From Pseudomonadota bacterium (GTDB lineage Bacteria; Myxococcota_A; UBA796; UBA9615): 64,000 nucleotides of DNA. The first letter of the stretch is position 1. Each line of letters opens with the position of its first letter. Position numbers and translations under genes: made by a program. The notes beneath the pieces were generated by a model, which ran no database searches, had not been told where the DNA came from, and was given only the letters and a program-made list of their open reading frames with translations. The stretch is taken from NCBI GenBank assembly GCA_024229515.1, contig JAAESI010000277.1, positions 62,001 through 126,000 on the forward strand, written 5' to 3'. Of this stretch, positions 50,223-59,061 are shown piece after piece.

Positions 50223-51965
50223 TCAGCGATCGAGTCGTTTGCCGACCCCGAAGGCGATCGCCACGAGCAGGCCCGCTCCCACCATCAGGCAGACCCCCGG
50301 AGGCAGGCCCGCGGCGGCTGGCAGGTAGCCCGCGCCGACGGCGACCGCCATCACGGTCACGGCGTACGGGGCCTGCGTCTTGACGTGGTCCATGTGGTCC
50401 GAGCCGGCGGCCGTCGAGCTCAGGATCGTCGTGTCGCTGATCGGGGAGCAGTGGTCTCCGAAGATGGCGCCGTCCAGCACCGCCCCGATGGTCATGATCA
50501 CCATGACGACGGCGGCCGCGTCGGGGTCGGTGCCGGCCGCTTCGGCCGCGGCGCGTCCGGTGGCGGCGGCCAGTTCGATCACGATCGGCAGCAGGATCCC
50601 CATCGTCGACCACGACGAACCGGTCGCGAAGGAGACGAAGCAGGCGGCGAAGAAGAGCCCCGCGGGCAGCAGCATGGGGTTGGCGAAGCGGCTGAACGCG
50701 GCCATGTATTCGCGGGTCCCGAGGTCCGCGCAGACGGCCGACATCGCCCACGCCAGGAGCAGAATCGAGACGGCCATCATCATCGCCTGGGAGCCCGACA
50801 CCGACGCCGCGACGGCCTCGCGCGGGGTCAGCAGCTTCTCCCCCACGGCGAGCAGGAACGCCACCGCGGCGCCCGCCAGCGACGCGACCAACAGCAGCGT
50901 CACGTTGGCGTACCCGACGCCCTCCAGGATCGCGCGCAGGTGATCGAACCCGGCCAGCCCCTGGTGGGCCGTGGCGTGGGCCACCTCACCGCGGCTGAAG
51001 AACAGGAAGAGGATGGTCCCCAGGGTCACCAGGATCGGCAGCACGGCGATGTGAGCGCGGTGGGGGATGCCCGGCTTGGGCTCGCTGTCGACGGTGGAGG
51101 CAGCCGACATGGGGCGGGAGCCGGGGCGGAACACGGCGCCGGTCCGGTAGGCCCGCTGCTCGGCCTTCAGCATGGGGCCGAAGTCGCGGCTGGTGGCGCA
51201 GATCACGCCCACGAAGATCAGGGTGAACACGCAGTAGAAGCGGAACGGCAGCGTCTGGATGAAGACCGCGTAGCCGGCCCCCTCGTCCATGCCGATGATG
51301 CCGAGCTGGTCGCTGAACTGGCTGATCTCGAACGCCACCCAGGTGGACAGGATCGACAGGCCGGCCACCGGCGCGGCGGTCGAATCGACGATCCACGCGA
51401 GCTTCTCCCGGCTGACCCTCATGCGGTCGGCCAGGGGGCGCATCGAGCCGCCGACGACGAGGGTGTTGGCGTAGTCGTCGAAGAAGATGGTCAGCCCCAT
51501 CGCCCACGTCGCCAGCCGTGTGGAGCGCGCCGACCGGGCCAGCACCACGAACCGGTCCGCGACCCCGGCCATGCCGCCCGCCCGAATGGCGATGGCGACC
51601 ATGCCCACGAGCGCGAAGACGAACCCGATGACGGCGACGCTGAAGGACTGCAGCTCGCCCGCGGCAGGGTCGTAGATGGAGTTGGTGAAGACGTACTTCC
51701 AGGCGACGTCGAACACCCCCACGAAGGGGGACGCGAGTCCGGCGCCGGCGTCGTACGCGACCATCGCGGCGCCCAGCCAGACCCCGCCCAGCAGCGGGAG
51801 CACGGCGCGGCCCGTGGCGAAGGCCAACGAGATGGCGAAGACGGCGGGGAGGAGGGTCCGGGGACCGGCGCCATCGGGCGCCGCGGGGAGGACCAGGAGG
51901 ATCAGCGGCAGCAGCGCGGCGGCTGCCAATCGGAGTTTCAGGGCTCGGGGGCTCGGCTCGCTCAC
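50223..51965 (-). CDS. NhaC-family Na+/H+ antiporter
   Basis: 580 aa; FFDDYANTLVVGGSMRPLADRMRVSREKLAWIVDSTAAPVAGL, FGDHCSPISDTTILSS. Confidence 0.92.
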   Translation of the reverse strand: MSEPSPRALKLRLAAAALLPLILLVLPAAPDGAGPRTLLPAVFAISLAFATGRAVLPLLGGVWLGAAMVAYDAGAGLASPFVGVFDVAWKYVFTNSIYDPAAGELQSFSVAVIGFVFALVGMVAIAIRAGGMAGVADRFVVLARSARSTRLATWAMGLTIFFDDYANTLVVGGSMRPLADRMRVSREKLAWIVDSTAAPVAGLSILSTWVAFEISQFSDQLGIIGMDEGAGYAVFIQTLPFRFYCVFTLIFVGVICATSRDFGPMLKAEQRAYRTGAVFRPGSRPMSAASTVDSEPKPGIPHRAHIAVLPILVTLGTILFLFFSRGEVAHATAHQGLAGFDHLRAILEGVGYANVTLLLVASLAGAAVAFLLAVGEKLLTPREAVAASVSGSQAMMMAVSILLLAWAMSAVCADLGTREYMAAFSRFANPMLLPAGLFFAACFVSFATGSSWSTMGILLPIVIELAAATGRAAAEAAGTDPDAAAVVMVIMTIGAVLDGAIFGDHCSPISDTTILSSTAAGSDHMDHVKTQAPYAVTVMAVAVGAGYLPAAAGLPPGVCLMVGAGLLVAIAFGVGKRLDR

Positions 51966-51978
51966 CGGGCCCGCGAAT

Positions 51979-52716
51979 CTACCTGTACATGGACTTCTTG
52001 GCCCCCTTGGCGGAACCGGCGGTGGAGACGCCCGCGAGCTTCATCATCACCTTCTGGGAGGGCTTCTCGAGGTGGAAGTTCCACCACGCGTCGCCGAACT
52101 GCCACATCTGCAGGTCCTGGCCGTTCTGGAGCCGGACCAGGTTGGTGGAGATGGCTTCGGCCTTGGGCGCCTTGGCCTTGCCCGCGATCAGGGTCGCGCG
52201 GGCGCCGTCGCGGTCCTTGAGCTTGACCTGCATGTAGGCCTTCAGGCCGTACAGCATCTCCTCCTTCTTGTTCGAGGCGATGGCGTCGTCGAGGATCTTG
52301 AAGGCCTGCTCCGGCTTGTGCTTGCGGAACCAGAAGGAGGCGAGCATGCCCTTGGCGACCCAGTGGCGGACCCAGGCCTTCTCCAGCAGCGGCTGCGCCT
52401 TGTCGAAGTCCTTCTGCATGTAGTGCAGGGAGCCGACCTGGCCGTCGAGCTGGCCGCGCAGAAGGAACACCCACTTGGCGTGCTCGTAGCCCCCATCGAG
52501 CATGCGGATCGCGTTCTCGATCCGGTTCTGCTGAACCTCGCCCTGCATCTTCATCATCAGGGCCTCCACCTTCTTGCTGTGGCTTCGTGCGAGCAAGAAG
52601 TAGCAGCCCGCGAACACGGCGATCGCGGGAAGGAAGGCGTACCCGGGCTTGAGCGGGACCGCGATGGCGGCAAACGCGATGAGCGACGAGGCGAGGGCTA
52701 CGAGGAGGCTGTACAT
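51979..52716 (-). CDS. TPR-like membrane-anchored protein
   Basis: MYSLLVALASSLIAFAAIAVPLKPGYAFLPAIAVFAGCYFLLARSHSKKVEALMMKMQ... helical repeats. Confidence 0.65.
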   Translation of the reverse strand: MYSLLVALASSLIAFAAIAVPLKPGYAFLPAIAVFAGCYFLLARSHSKKVEALMMKMQGEVQQNRIENAIRMLDGGYEHAKWVFLLRGQLDGQVGSLHYMQKDFDKAQPLLEKAWVRHWVAKGMLASFWFRKHKPEQAFKILDDAIASNKKEEMLYGLKAYMQVKLKDRDGARATLIAGKAKAPKAEAISTNLVRLQNGQDLQMWQFGDAWWNFHLEKPSQKVMMKLAGVSTAGSAKGAKKSMYR

Positions 52717-52764
52717 GGCGGGGCGTAGGTAACACGCCCTCGGGGTCGATACAATCACGTCCTC

Positions 52765-53490
52765 ATGCCGCTGGACCTGCAACGCATCACCAAGAAGGCG
52801 ATCAGTGAATCGGTCGCCGAGCAACTTCGCCTCCAGATCCTCCGCGGGGAGGTCAAACCGGGGGAGCGGCTTCCGCCCGAACGCGAGCTTGCGCCCGCCT
52901 TCGGAACCAACCGGAACACCCTCCGCGAGGCCATCCGTTCGCTGGAGACGCAAGGTCTGGTGACGGTCCGCCAGGGCGACGGCGTGCGGGTGGCGGACTT
53001 CCGCACCAGCGGCGCGCTGTCCCTGCTTCCGGACCTGCTGCGCATCAGCAGCGGGGAGGAGCGCAAGCGGCTGGTGCGCGACGTGCTGACGATGCGGCGG
53101 CGCATGGCCGTGGAGGTGGCGGGCCTCGCCGCCGAGCGAGCCAAGCCCGGCGCGGTGACCAAGATGCGTGGCCTCGTCGCCGACCAGCGGCGCCACGACG
53201 GCGACCTGCTGCTGACCCTGCAGACGGACCTGGAGCTCTACGGAGCGATGGTGGAGGCGGCCGACAGCGTCATCGCGTCGCTGCTGTTCTCGACCCTGAC
53301 CCGGCTCGCTCAGGCCTGCCTGGAGCTGATCCCGGCGCTGCTGTTCGTGCACCCCGACTACGTCACCTCGATGGACGCGGTCGTCGACGCGATCGAAGCA
53401 GGCAAGATCGAGGGCGCACGCGAAGCGCTTGAAGCGCTCCTGGGCCGAACCGACAAAGAGCTGCTGATCCGACTCGATGAGTGGGGCTGA
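52765..53490 (+). CDS. GntR/FadR-family transcriptional regulator
   Basis: SESVAEQLRLQILRGEVKPGERLPPERELAPAFGTNRNTLREAIRSLETQGLVTVRQGDGVRV. Confidence 0.95.
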   Translation: MPLDLQRITKKAISESVAEQLRLQILRGEVKPGERLPPERELAPAFGTNRNTLREAIRSLETQGLVTVRQGDGVRVADFRTSGALSLLPDLLRISSGEERKRLVRDVLTMRRRMAVEVAGLAAERAKPGAVTKMRGLVADQRRHDGDLLLTLQTDLELYGAMVEAADSVIASLLFSTLTRLAQACLELIPALLFVHPDYVTSMDAVVDAIEAGKIEGAREALEALLGRTDKELLIRLDEWG

Positions 53491-53505
53491 GGCTCCCTAA
53501 GGTCT

Positions 53506-56124
53506 CTAAGGGGCGATCGCCAATCCACCTTCCGCTGTGATGAAGTAGACCGGATCGGGCTCGCGGTACATCGCCGGGCTCTCCAGCGAGAAGCCGCCGA
53601 GCTCCGGCAGCGGGATGCCGCCCAGCTCGTCCAGCGCGCCGGTGACCTCCGGGATGATGAGCTCCACGACGGCGTCCATCAGGTTCTCGGTGACCTCACC
53701 GTTGAGCTCCGGCCAGTCGCTGGTCACGAAGTCCATGATGATGACGGGCGGCTCGAGGTTGAACTCGATGTTGCCGTCGGGGTCGAAGTCGAGGCTCGCC
53801 TCCGCCGTCAGGGTCACCGCCAGCTGCATCATCAGCCCGTAGGTGCCACCGGGGTCGCCGTAGACGTTCACGAGCATGTCGCCGAGGCCGAGCTCCAGCA
53901 GGCCGCTGGGGCCGGGGCCGACGACCGGCGGCAGCAGCGGCACGGTCTCGAACTCGATGGTGGTCAGCGGGAGGATGTCGCCCAGGCTCGACAGGTCGAG
54001 GCCGAGCTCGTCGCTCTCCATGGAGAAGTCGATGACCCCCGCCTGCCAGACCGCGTGCATCAGCTGGTTGGTGAAGTTGTCGCCCAATGAGATGGCGAAG
54101 TCGGGGCCTGCGCCGTAGGTCGGGATGTCGTAGTCGCTGCGCCGCCAGCTGCCGAGGGTCGGCGGGGCACCGGGGAGCGGCTCGGCCGCGGCGCTGCTCT
54201 CCAGCGCGATGGTCATGCCGTCGTCGTCGATCTCGATGTTCTGCGGGAGCGCTGCGATCTCCAGCGTGGCCCCCAGCAGATCGATCTCCTGGACGATTTC
54301 CAGATCCGCGAACGCGGACTCCAACACGTCCGGCAGCGCAGCCTCGATGAGCGGCGGCAGGATGGCGTTGAAGATGGGCTCGAACAGGCCCAGCAGGAAC
54401 GTCGAGACGTCGCCGAGGATGTCGCCGATGAGCCCGATGTCGGACAGGTCGACGAAGATGCCGCTGAGGCTCGCGTCGGTGTTGGCGAGCGTGACCTGGA
54501 TGTCGTTGTTGGAGTCGACGTCCAGCCCCACGTCGGTGTCGAGGTAGATCTCGTCGACCCCCACGACCGCGTCGAAGCTGACCGAGGTGCTGTAGCAACC
54601 CAGGATGACGACGCAGGCGCTGAAGACGCCGGTCGGCTCCAGGGTGACCGAGATGCCCGGGTCGCCGCCCGAGCCGATCAGGTCCATGGAGAAGCCGAGG
54701 TAGCCGTTGGGGAAGCCGCCGGTGGGGCCGTTCGGATCCAGGTCCATCTCCAGGTCGCCGATGTCGACGGCGGAGACGTTGAGCAGGAACTGGCCGCAGA
54801 TCTCCACCACCCAGAGGTCCAGGCAGTACGACGGCGAGGTGTAGACGTTGCCGAGCAGGCCCGCGCTGAGGGAGCCGGACTCGACCTCGTCCTCGATGAG
54901 CTGCTCGAGCACGTCGATGGCGCCTTCGTTGAGGCGGGCGAGGATGCCATCCTCCTGGGGGTCGCCGATGGGGTTGAACTCGCCCCACAGGAACGTCTGG
55001 AAGTGGTCCGAGACGTTGTTGTCGCCGTCGGTGGCGACGACGGTGAGCTCGTTGAGGCCCTGCTCGGGGGTCATCTCGAAGGAGAAGAGGCCACCGGCCG
55101 CCAGCGTCGCCGACTCGCCGTTGATGAGCACGGAGGTGACGCCCGTCCAGGGGTCGCTGACCGAGCCGGTGACCGACACGGTCGGGCCGTCGGCGGACGG
55201 AATCTCAGCGCCGCGGGTGGGCGTGGTGACGCGAATCTGGGGACCGCTGGAGTCGACTAGCACCGGACCGTCCTCGTCGTACAGGCTGTACTCCGGGATG
55301 GTGCCGTTGACGGTGAAGATGCCCTCGTTGTGGAAGCGGACGAAGTCGTCCCAGGCCTCGACCCCGGTGACGGGGTCGGCGCCGAGCTCGACGGGGTGGT
55401 CCGACTGGTTGCCGTACTCGTCCAGCACGACCGAGGTGACGATGACGCCCTGGCCCTTCTCCACGTCGTAGGAGCTGAGGCTGATGTCGAGGGAGACGGG
55501 GGGACCGGGCTCGACGACCACGCCGTCGTCGTCGGAGCCGCCGCCGGCGAGGGTGCCGGTGATGGTGTAGGAGCCGGCGTTGACGGCGACCAGCTCGTTG
55601 CCGGAGATGCTCGCGGCGGGGCTGGAGGACCACTCGACGGTGCCGGTGGTGGGGTTGCCGAACTCGTCGGTGATGACGGCGGTCAGGGTCACCGGCTGGC
55701 CGGCCTCGACGATGGGGGGCTCGGCCTGGACCTGGATGTTGAGGGCGGGACCAGCGGTCACGTCGACCGAGGCGGAGCCGACCAGGGTCGTGCCGAGCAC
55801 GTCGGTGGAGGCGAAGTAGGTGAACGTGTCGAACGCGGTGAAGCGGTACACGCCGTCGCCCTCGGCGATGACGCCGAGGGCGGGGGAGACCTCGGTGCGG
55901 ATGTCGTAGGCGGAAGCGACGTCGTCGCCGTAGGGGTCGATCAGCGCGACGGTGAACGTGACCGGCTCGCCGGTGGTGGCGGCGGTGTGCGACGAGGTGA
56001 CCTGAAGGTCGTAGTCGGCAGCCGTCCACGGCCCGGTGGGACGCAGCGCGATGGGCTCAACGTCGTTGGGGCAACCCGCGAGGGCGGGCAGCATCAGGGC
56101 CAGAGCAAGGAATCGAAGGCGCAT
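53506..56124 (-). CDS. Large surface lipoprotein with Ig-like repeats
   Basis: MRLRFLALALMLPALAGCPNDVEPIALRPTGPWTAADYDLQV...; repeated VTAGPALNIQVQAEPPIVEAGQPVTLTAVITDEFGNPTTGTV. Confidence 0.82.
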   Translation of the reverse strand: MRLRFLALALMLPALAGCPNDVEPIALRPTGPWTAADYDLQVTSSHTAATTGEPVTFTVALIDPYGDDVASAYDIRTEVSPALGVIAEGDGVYRFTAFDTFTYFASTDVLGTTLVGSASVDVTAGPALNIQVQAEPPIVEAGQPVTLTAVITDEFGNPTTGTVEWSSSPAASISGNELVAVNAGSYTITGTLAGGGSDDDGVVVEPGPPVSLDISLSSYDVEKGQGVIVTSVVLDEYGNQSDHPVELGADPVTGVEAWDDFVRFHNEGIFTVNGTIPEYSLYDEDGPVLVDSSGPQIRVTTPTRGAEIPSADGPTVSVTGSVSDPWTGVTSVLINGESATLAAGGLFSFEMTPEQGLNELTVVATDGDNNVSDHFQTFLWGEFNPIGDPQEDGILARLNEGAIDVLEQLIEDEVESGSLSAGLLGNVYTSPSYCLDLWVVEICGQFLLNVSAVDIGDLEMDLDPNGPTGGFPNGYLGFSMDLIGSGGDPGISVTLEPTGVFSACVVILGCYSTSVSFDAVVGVDEIYLDTDVGLDVDSNNDIQVTLANTDASLSGIFVDLSDIGLIGDILGDVSTFLLGLFEPIFNAILPPLIEAALPDVLESAFADLEIVQEIDLLGATLEIAALPQNIEIDDDGMTIALESSAAAEPLPGAPPTLGSWRRSDYDIPTYGAGPDFAISLGDNFTNQLMHAVWQAGVIDFSMESDELGLDLSSLGDILPLTTIEFETVPLLPPVVGPGPSGLLELGLGDMLVNVYGDPGGTYGLMMQLAVTLTAEASLDFDPDGNIEFNLEPPVIIMDFVTSDWPELNGEVTENLMDAVVELIIPEVTGALDELGGIPLPELGGFSLESPAMYREPDPVYFITAEGGLAIAP

Positions 56125-56229
56125 GCACCACTCCATCTGAACCGCACACAGCAGAACGGCGCGTTTGTATCACGGGCGCGCCCGCGTAGGGAGGGTTGTT
56201 CAAGGACCGATCCGGGTCGCTAGAACGCA

Positions 56230-56259
56230 GACGGGCCGACCCCGAGGGGTCGACCCGTC
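56230..56259 (-). terminator. Strong hairpin downstream of the minus-strand 40-aa lipoprotein
   Basis: gacgggtcgaccc-ctc-gggtcggcccgtc (minus strand), ~13-bp stem with one G-U, 3-nt loop. Confidence 0.6.
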
Positions 56260-56279
56260 ATGAAGCAACGAAGCTTCGA

Positions 56280-56402
56280 CTACGCGGCCGAGTCGTCGTC
56301 GTCACCAGCGGAATCGTCATCATCAACGTGGCTGCAGCCAACGGTCAGGACGGTGGTGGAAACGAACATCATGCCCAGCAGGACGAGAATCATCTTCTTC
56401 AT
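56280..56402 (-). CDS. 40-aa lipoprotein, copy 1
   Basis: MKKMILVLLGMMFVSTTVLTVGCSHVDDDDSAGDDDDSAA*; upstream gcgcaaggag RBS; below the ORF-track length cutoff. Confidence 0.78.
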   Translation of the reverse strand: MKKMILVLLGMMFVSTTVLTVGCSHVDDDDSAGDDDDSAA

Positions 56403-56491
56403 GGCTAACTCCTTGCGCGTTCGGACCGGACGGTTTCAGCTTGTACAACGGGAACCGGTCCAATTCCCGAAACCGAGATGGGTATACGACC

Positions 56492-57874
56492 ATGCCGGCC
56501 AACATGTCAATTCGTCCGTTCTGGGCGCTCGCGGCCCTTCTGGCCCTGCTGCCCCCCTCGGCGACAGCCCAGGAGGGGGTCGACGAGATCCTCGAAGAGC
56601 TCCAGGGGATGCTTGCCGGGGGCTCGACGTCGATCGATCAGGCGACCGTCGACGCGTTGGTCGCCCGCGAACTCCCGGGAGTCGAGCAAGCCTCCGGAAT
56701 GACGGCGAAACGGCCGATCAAGACACGGCTGATTTCTCGCGAGGGTGCCCTCGAACACATCGAATCGCTCATATCCGAGCAGCTTCCTCCGGAGCGGCTG
56801 CTGCCGATGGAGCACGCCTGGAAAGCGCTCGGCTTCCTCCCCCCGGAAGCCTCTCTGGCGGACGCGGTGGCCAACCTCTACGCGGGCCAGGCGGGCGGCT
56901 TCTACGATCCCAAGACCTCGGAGCTGGTGCTGCTGTCGGACATGCCGGCGATGCTGCAGGCGCCGGTGGTGCGGCACGAGCTCGTTCACGCGCTGCAGGA
57001 CCAGACGTACGACCTGAAAGCGTGGCTGGGGGACGCAGGCGAGGACGAGGACCGGGCCGCGGCGGTGCAGGCGGTGCTGGAGGGGCACGCCACCGAGGTG
57101 ATGAACCGCGCCACGGTGTCGGGGCTGGGGCTGGACGAGTTGATGAAGGACCCGGATCTGGCGGTCGCGCTGGAGGGGCTGTTCGAGCCTGGGGACGGGG
57201 GCGCGCCGATGCTCGATGCGTCCTCCTCGGCGAGTTTGATGGCGGCGATGCTGCCCGCGGGCACACCCCCGCCGTTGATCGCGCAGCTGCTGTTTCCCTA
57301 CGTCACGGGTGCGACGTTCGTGTCGGGGTACCTAGCCAAGTACCCCCAGGACCCCTCCTGTGAGGCCCTCTACCGCCGCCCGCCGGGCACCTCAGCCGAG
57401 ATTCTGCGCCCGGGATTGTGGGAATCGGGCACGTTTGAGCCCGACTTCGACACCACTCCGGGCACAGTCCTGCCCGGTTTCGAAATCACCTACGAGAGCC
57501 GCCTGGGACGCCTTCTCGCCTGGATTCTCCTTACAGGTCAAGCAGATGCGAACGCCGGGGATCGCGATTCGGCCCAGTGGGACCGCCAATACCGCGACAC
57601 AACTGTCACGGTCGGATCCGGCTGGCGCGGCGATCGTGTCGTGGTCGCTCGGCCCAGCCACTTCCTATCGGGCACCTACGCGCCCGGTTCTGCGGCAGTG
57701 CTCTGGGCCTCGTCCTGGCGCGACGCGACCGAAGCGATGACGGTCGCAGAGCTCCTCACGGAGCGCCTCCAGCCCACCGCGATCGAGGCACGGGGAGCCC
57801 GTATCCACGTCATCTTCGACGCCGGCGGGGCCTCGCCGGAGCACTGGATGACCTCCATCCGCCAGTGGAAATAA
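56492..57874 (+). CDS. Secreted putative zinc metalloprotease (HExxH)
   Basis: Signal peptide MPANMSIRPFWALAALLALLPPSATAQ; VVRHELVHALQDQTYDLKAW; downstream EGHATEVM. Confidence 0.75.
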   Translation: MPANMSIRPFWALAALLALLPPSATAQEGVDEILEELQGMLAGGSTSIDQATVDALVARELPGVEQASGMTAKRPIKTRLISREGALEHIESLISEQLPPERLLPMEHAWKALGFLPPEASLADAVANLYAGQAGGFYDPKTSELVLLSDMPAMLQAPVVRHELVHALQDQTYDLKAWLGDAGEDEDRAAAVQAVLEGHATEVMNRATVSGLGLDELMKDPDLAVALEGLFEPGDGGAPMLDASSSASLMAAMLPAGTPPPLIAQLLFPYVTGATFVSGYLAKYPQDPSCEALYRRPPGTSAEILRPGLWESGTFEPDFDTTPGTVLPGFEITYESRLGRLLAWILLTGQADANAGDRDSAQWDRQYRDTTVTVGSGWRGDRVVVARPSHFLSGTYAPGSAAVLWASSWRDATEAMTVAELLTERLQPTAIEARGARIHVIFDAGGASPEHWMTSIRQWK

Positions 57875-57881
57875 GCGGATC

Positions 57882-57897
57882 TGGCACGGCGGTTGCT
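57882..57897 (+). promoter_or_regulatory. Sigma-54 (-24/-12) promoter
   Basis: cTGGCACGgcggTTGCT matches YTGGCACG-N4-TTGCW exactly; 48 nt upstream of the 40-aa lipoprotein start. Confidence 0.75.
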
Positions 57898-57945
57898 AAC
57901 GGGTCAGAACTGGATATCCCTCTTTGCGCAAGGAGTGACTTAGTC

Positions 57946-58068
57946 ATGAAGAAGATGATCTTGATTCTGCTCGGCATGCTGTTTGTTTCCACCACGGTCC
58001 TCACGGTCGGCTGCTCGCACGTTGACGATGATGACTCGGCCGGTGACGACGACGACTCCGCCGCCTAG
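57946..58068 (+). CDS. 40-aa lipoprotein, copy 2
   Basis: MKKMILILLGMLFVSTTVLTVGCSHVDDDDSAGDDDDSAA*; upstream gcgcaaggag RBS. Confidence 0.8.
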   Translation: MKKMILILLGMLFVSTTVLTVGCSHVDDDDSAGDDDDSAA

Positions 58069-58107
58069 TAGCTGAATCCCGAGCTGTAGTAGCTCGGTAT
58101 CCAAATC

Positions 58108-58141
58108 ACAACGACCGGTCCCTGGCAGGACCGGTCGTTGT
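58108..58141 (+). terminator. Perfect 14-bp hairpin downstream of copy 2
   Basis: acaacgaccggtcc-ctggca-ggaccggtcgttgt; T tract is weak. Confidence 0.65.
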
Positions 58142-58176
58142 CGTTCTGGCTTGAACCCGCTGCCCCGACTGACCCT

Positions 58177-59059
58177 CTAAGGGTTGCGCTCGCGGCGGAT
58201 CGGCCAGAGCGCGAGCGGGAGCAGGAAGACGGGTGGGACAACCCCGTCGGCGCAGGTCCAGGCAAAGCCGCAACCGGCGCAGGTGCCGACGTCATCGTCC
58301 CCCGGCGCTGACAGCGAGAACCGCCCCATCCCTGTACCGCACCGATGGAGGTCGCTTCGATCCAAACGAGGGCCGGCGCGGCCGAGTCGTCGGGGATTAC
58401 GTTCCCGATAATCTCGGCATCCCCAAGGGAGAGCTCCCCTCCCGCGCGAACGGCCGGCCCAACACCGTTTCGAATCGAAACCCATCCCAACGCCATGTGA
58501 CCCGGCTCGCCGCCAAGCCCGGAAGCGAATCCGTAGCTCTCGTAACCGACCAACTCAGCGGCCGCGATGTTGAAAACGCCCCCGCCCCAGGTGGTGACCC
58601 CCGGCCGCGGCGAGTCACAGCCCGACGGCCCGAGATCGGCATGGATGTCTGTGATCGTCGACGATCCACCAGTAATGAGCTCAATCAGCGGCTCGCCCGG
58701 GGGGGCGTCTGCATCGGGACACAACGGACGTCCGTGCATCTGAAGGTGCAGGCTGTTCTCGAACGCCAGACCCCGGGAGTCGACGCGGAGAGACTCTTCG
58801 AGCGGGGCACTCTCCGGCCCGCCGAGGAGCGTCACAACAAGGAACTCGGCTCCCAGAGATGCGGGACTCTCCAACGCTTCGGCGAAGCTCTGGAAGATGC
58901 CGGCGGCGCAATCCTCTGGGAGTTCCGGTGTCTCCCCGTTCGGGGCCACACACACGAGCGTGGAATCGTCGCCTGCAACTGCCGGCGTCTCAGAGAGACG
59001 AGGACCGCAGCCGCGCCGAGGCACGCAAGCCAGTGTTTGCCCATGCGCGAAGACGACAT
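58177..59059 (-). pseudogene. Secreted protein with MYXO-CTERM-like tail, split over three frames
   Basis: N-term MGKHWLACLGAAAVLVS in one frame, SETPAVAGDDSTLVCVAPNG...APALVWIEATSIGAVQG in another, GMGRFSLSAPGDDDVGTCAGCGFAWTCADGVVPPVFLLPLALWPIRRERNP in the third. Confidence 0.6.
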
Positions 59060-59061
59060 GT

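Noticed and set aside
56323-56505. 60-aa minus-strand ORF MLAGMVVYPSRFRELDRF...
   Set aside because: Overlaps the better supported 40-aa lipoprotein in another frame and has no protein-like features.
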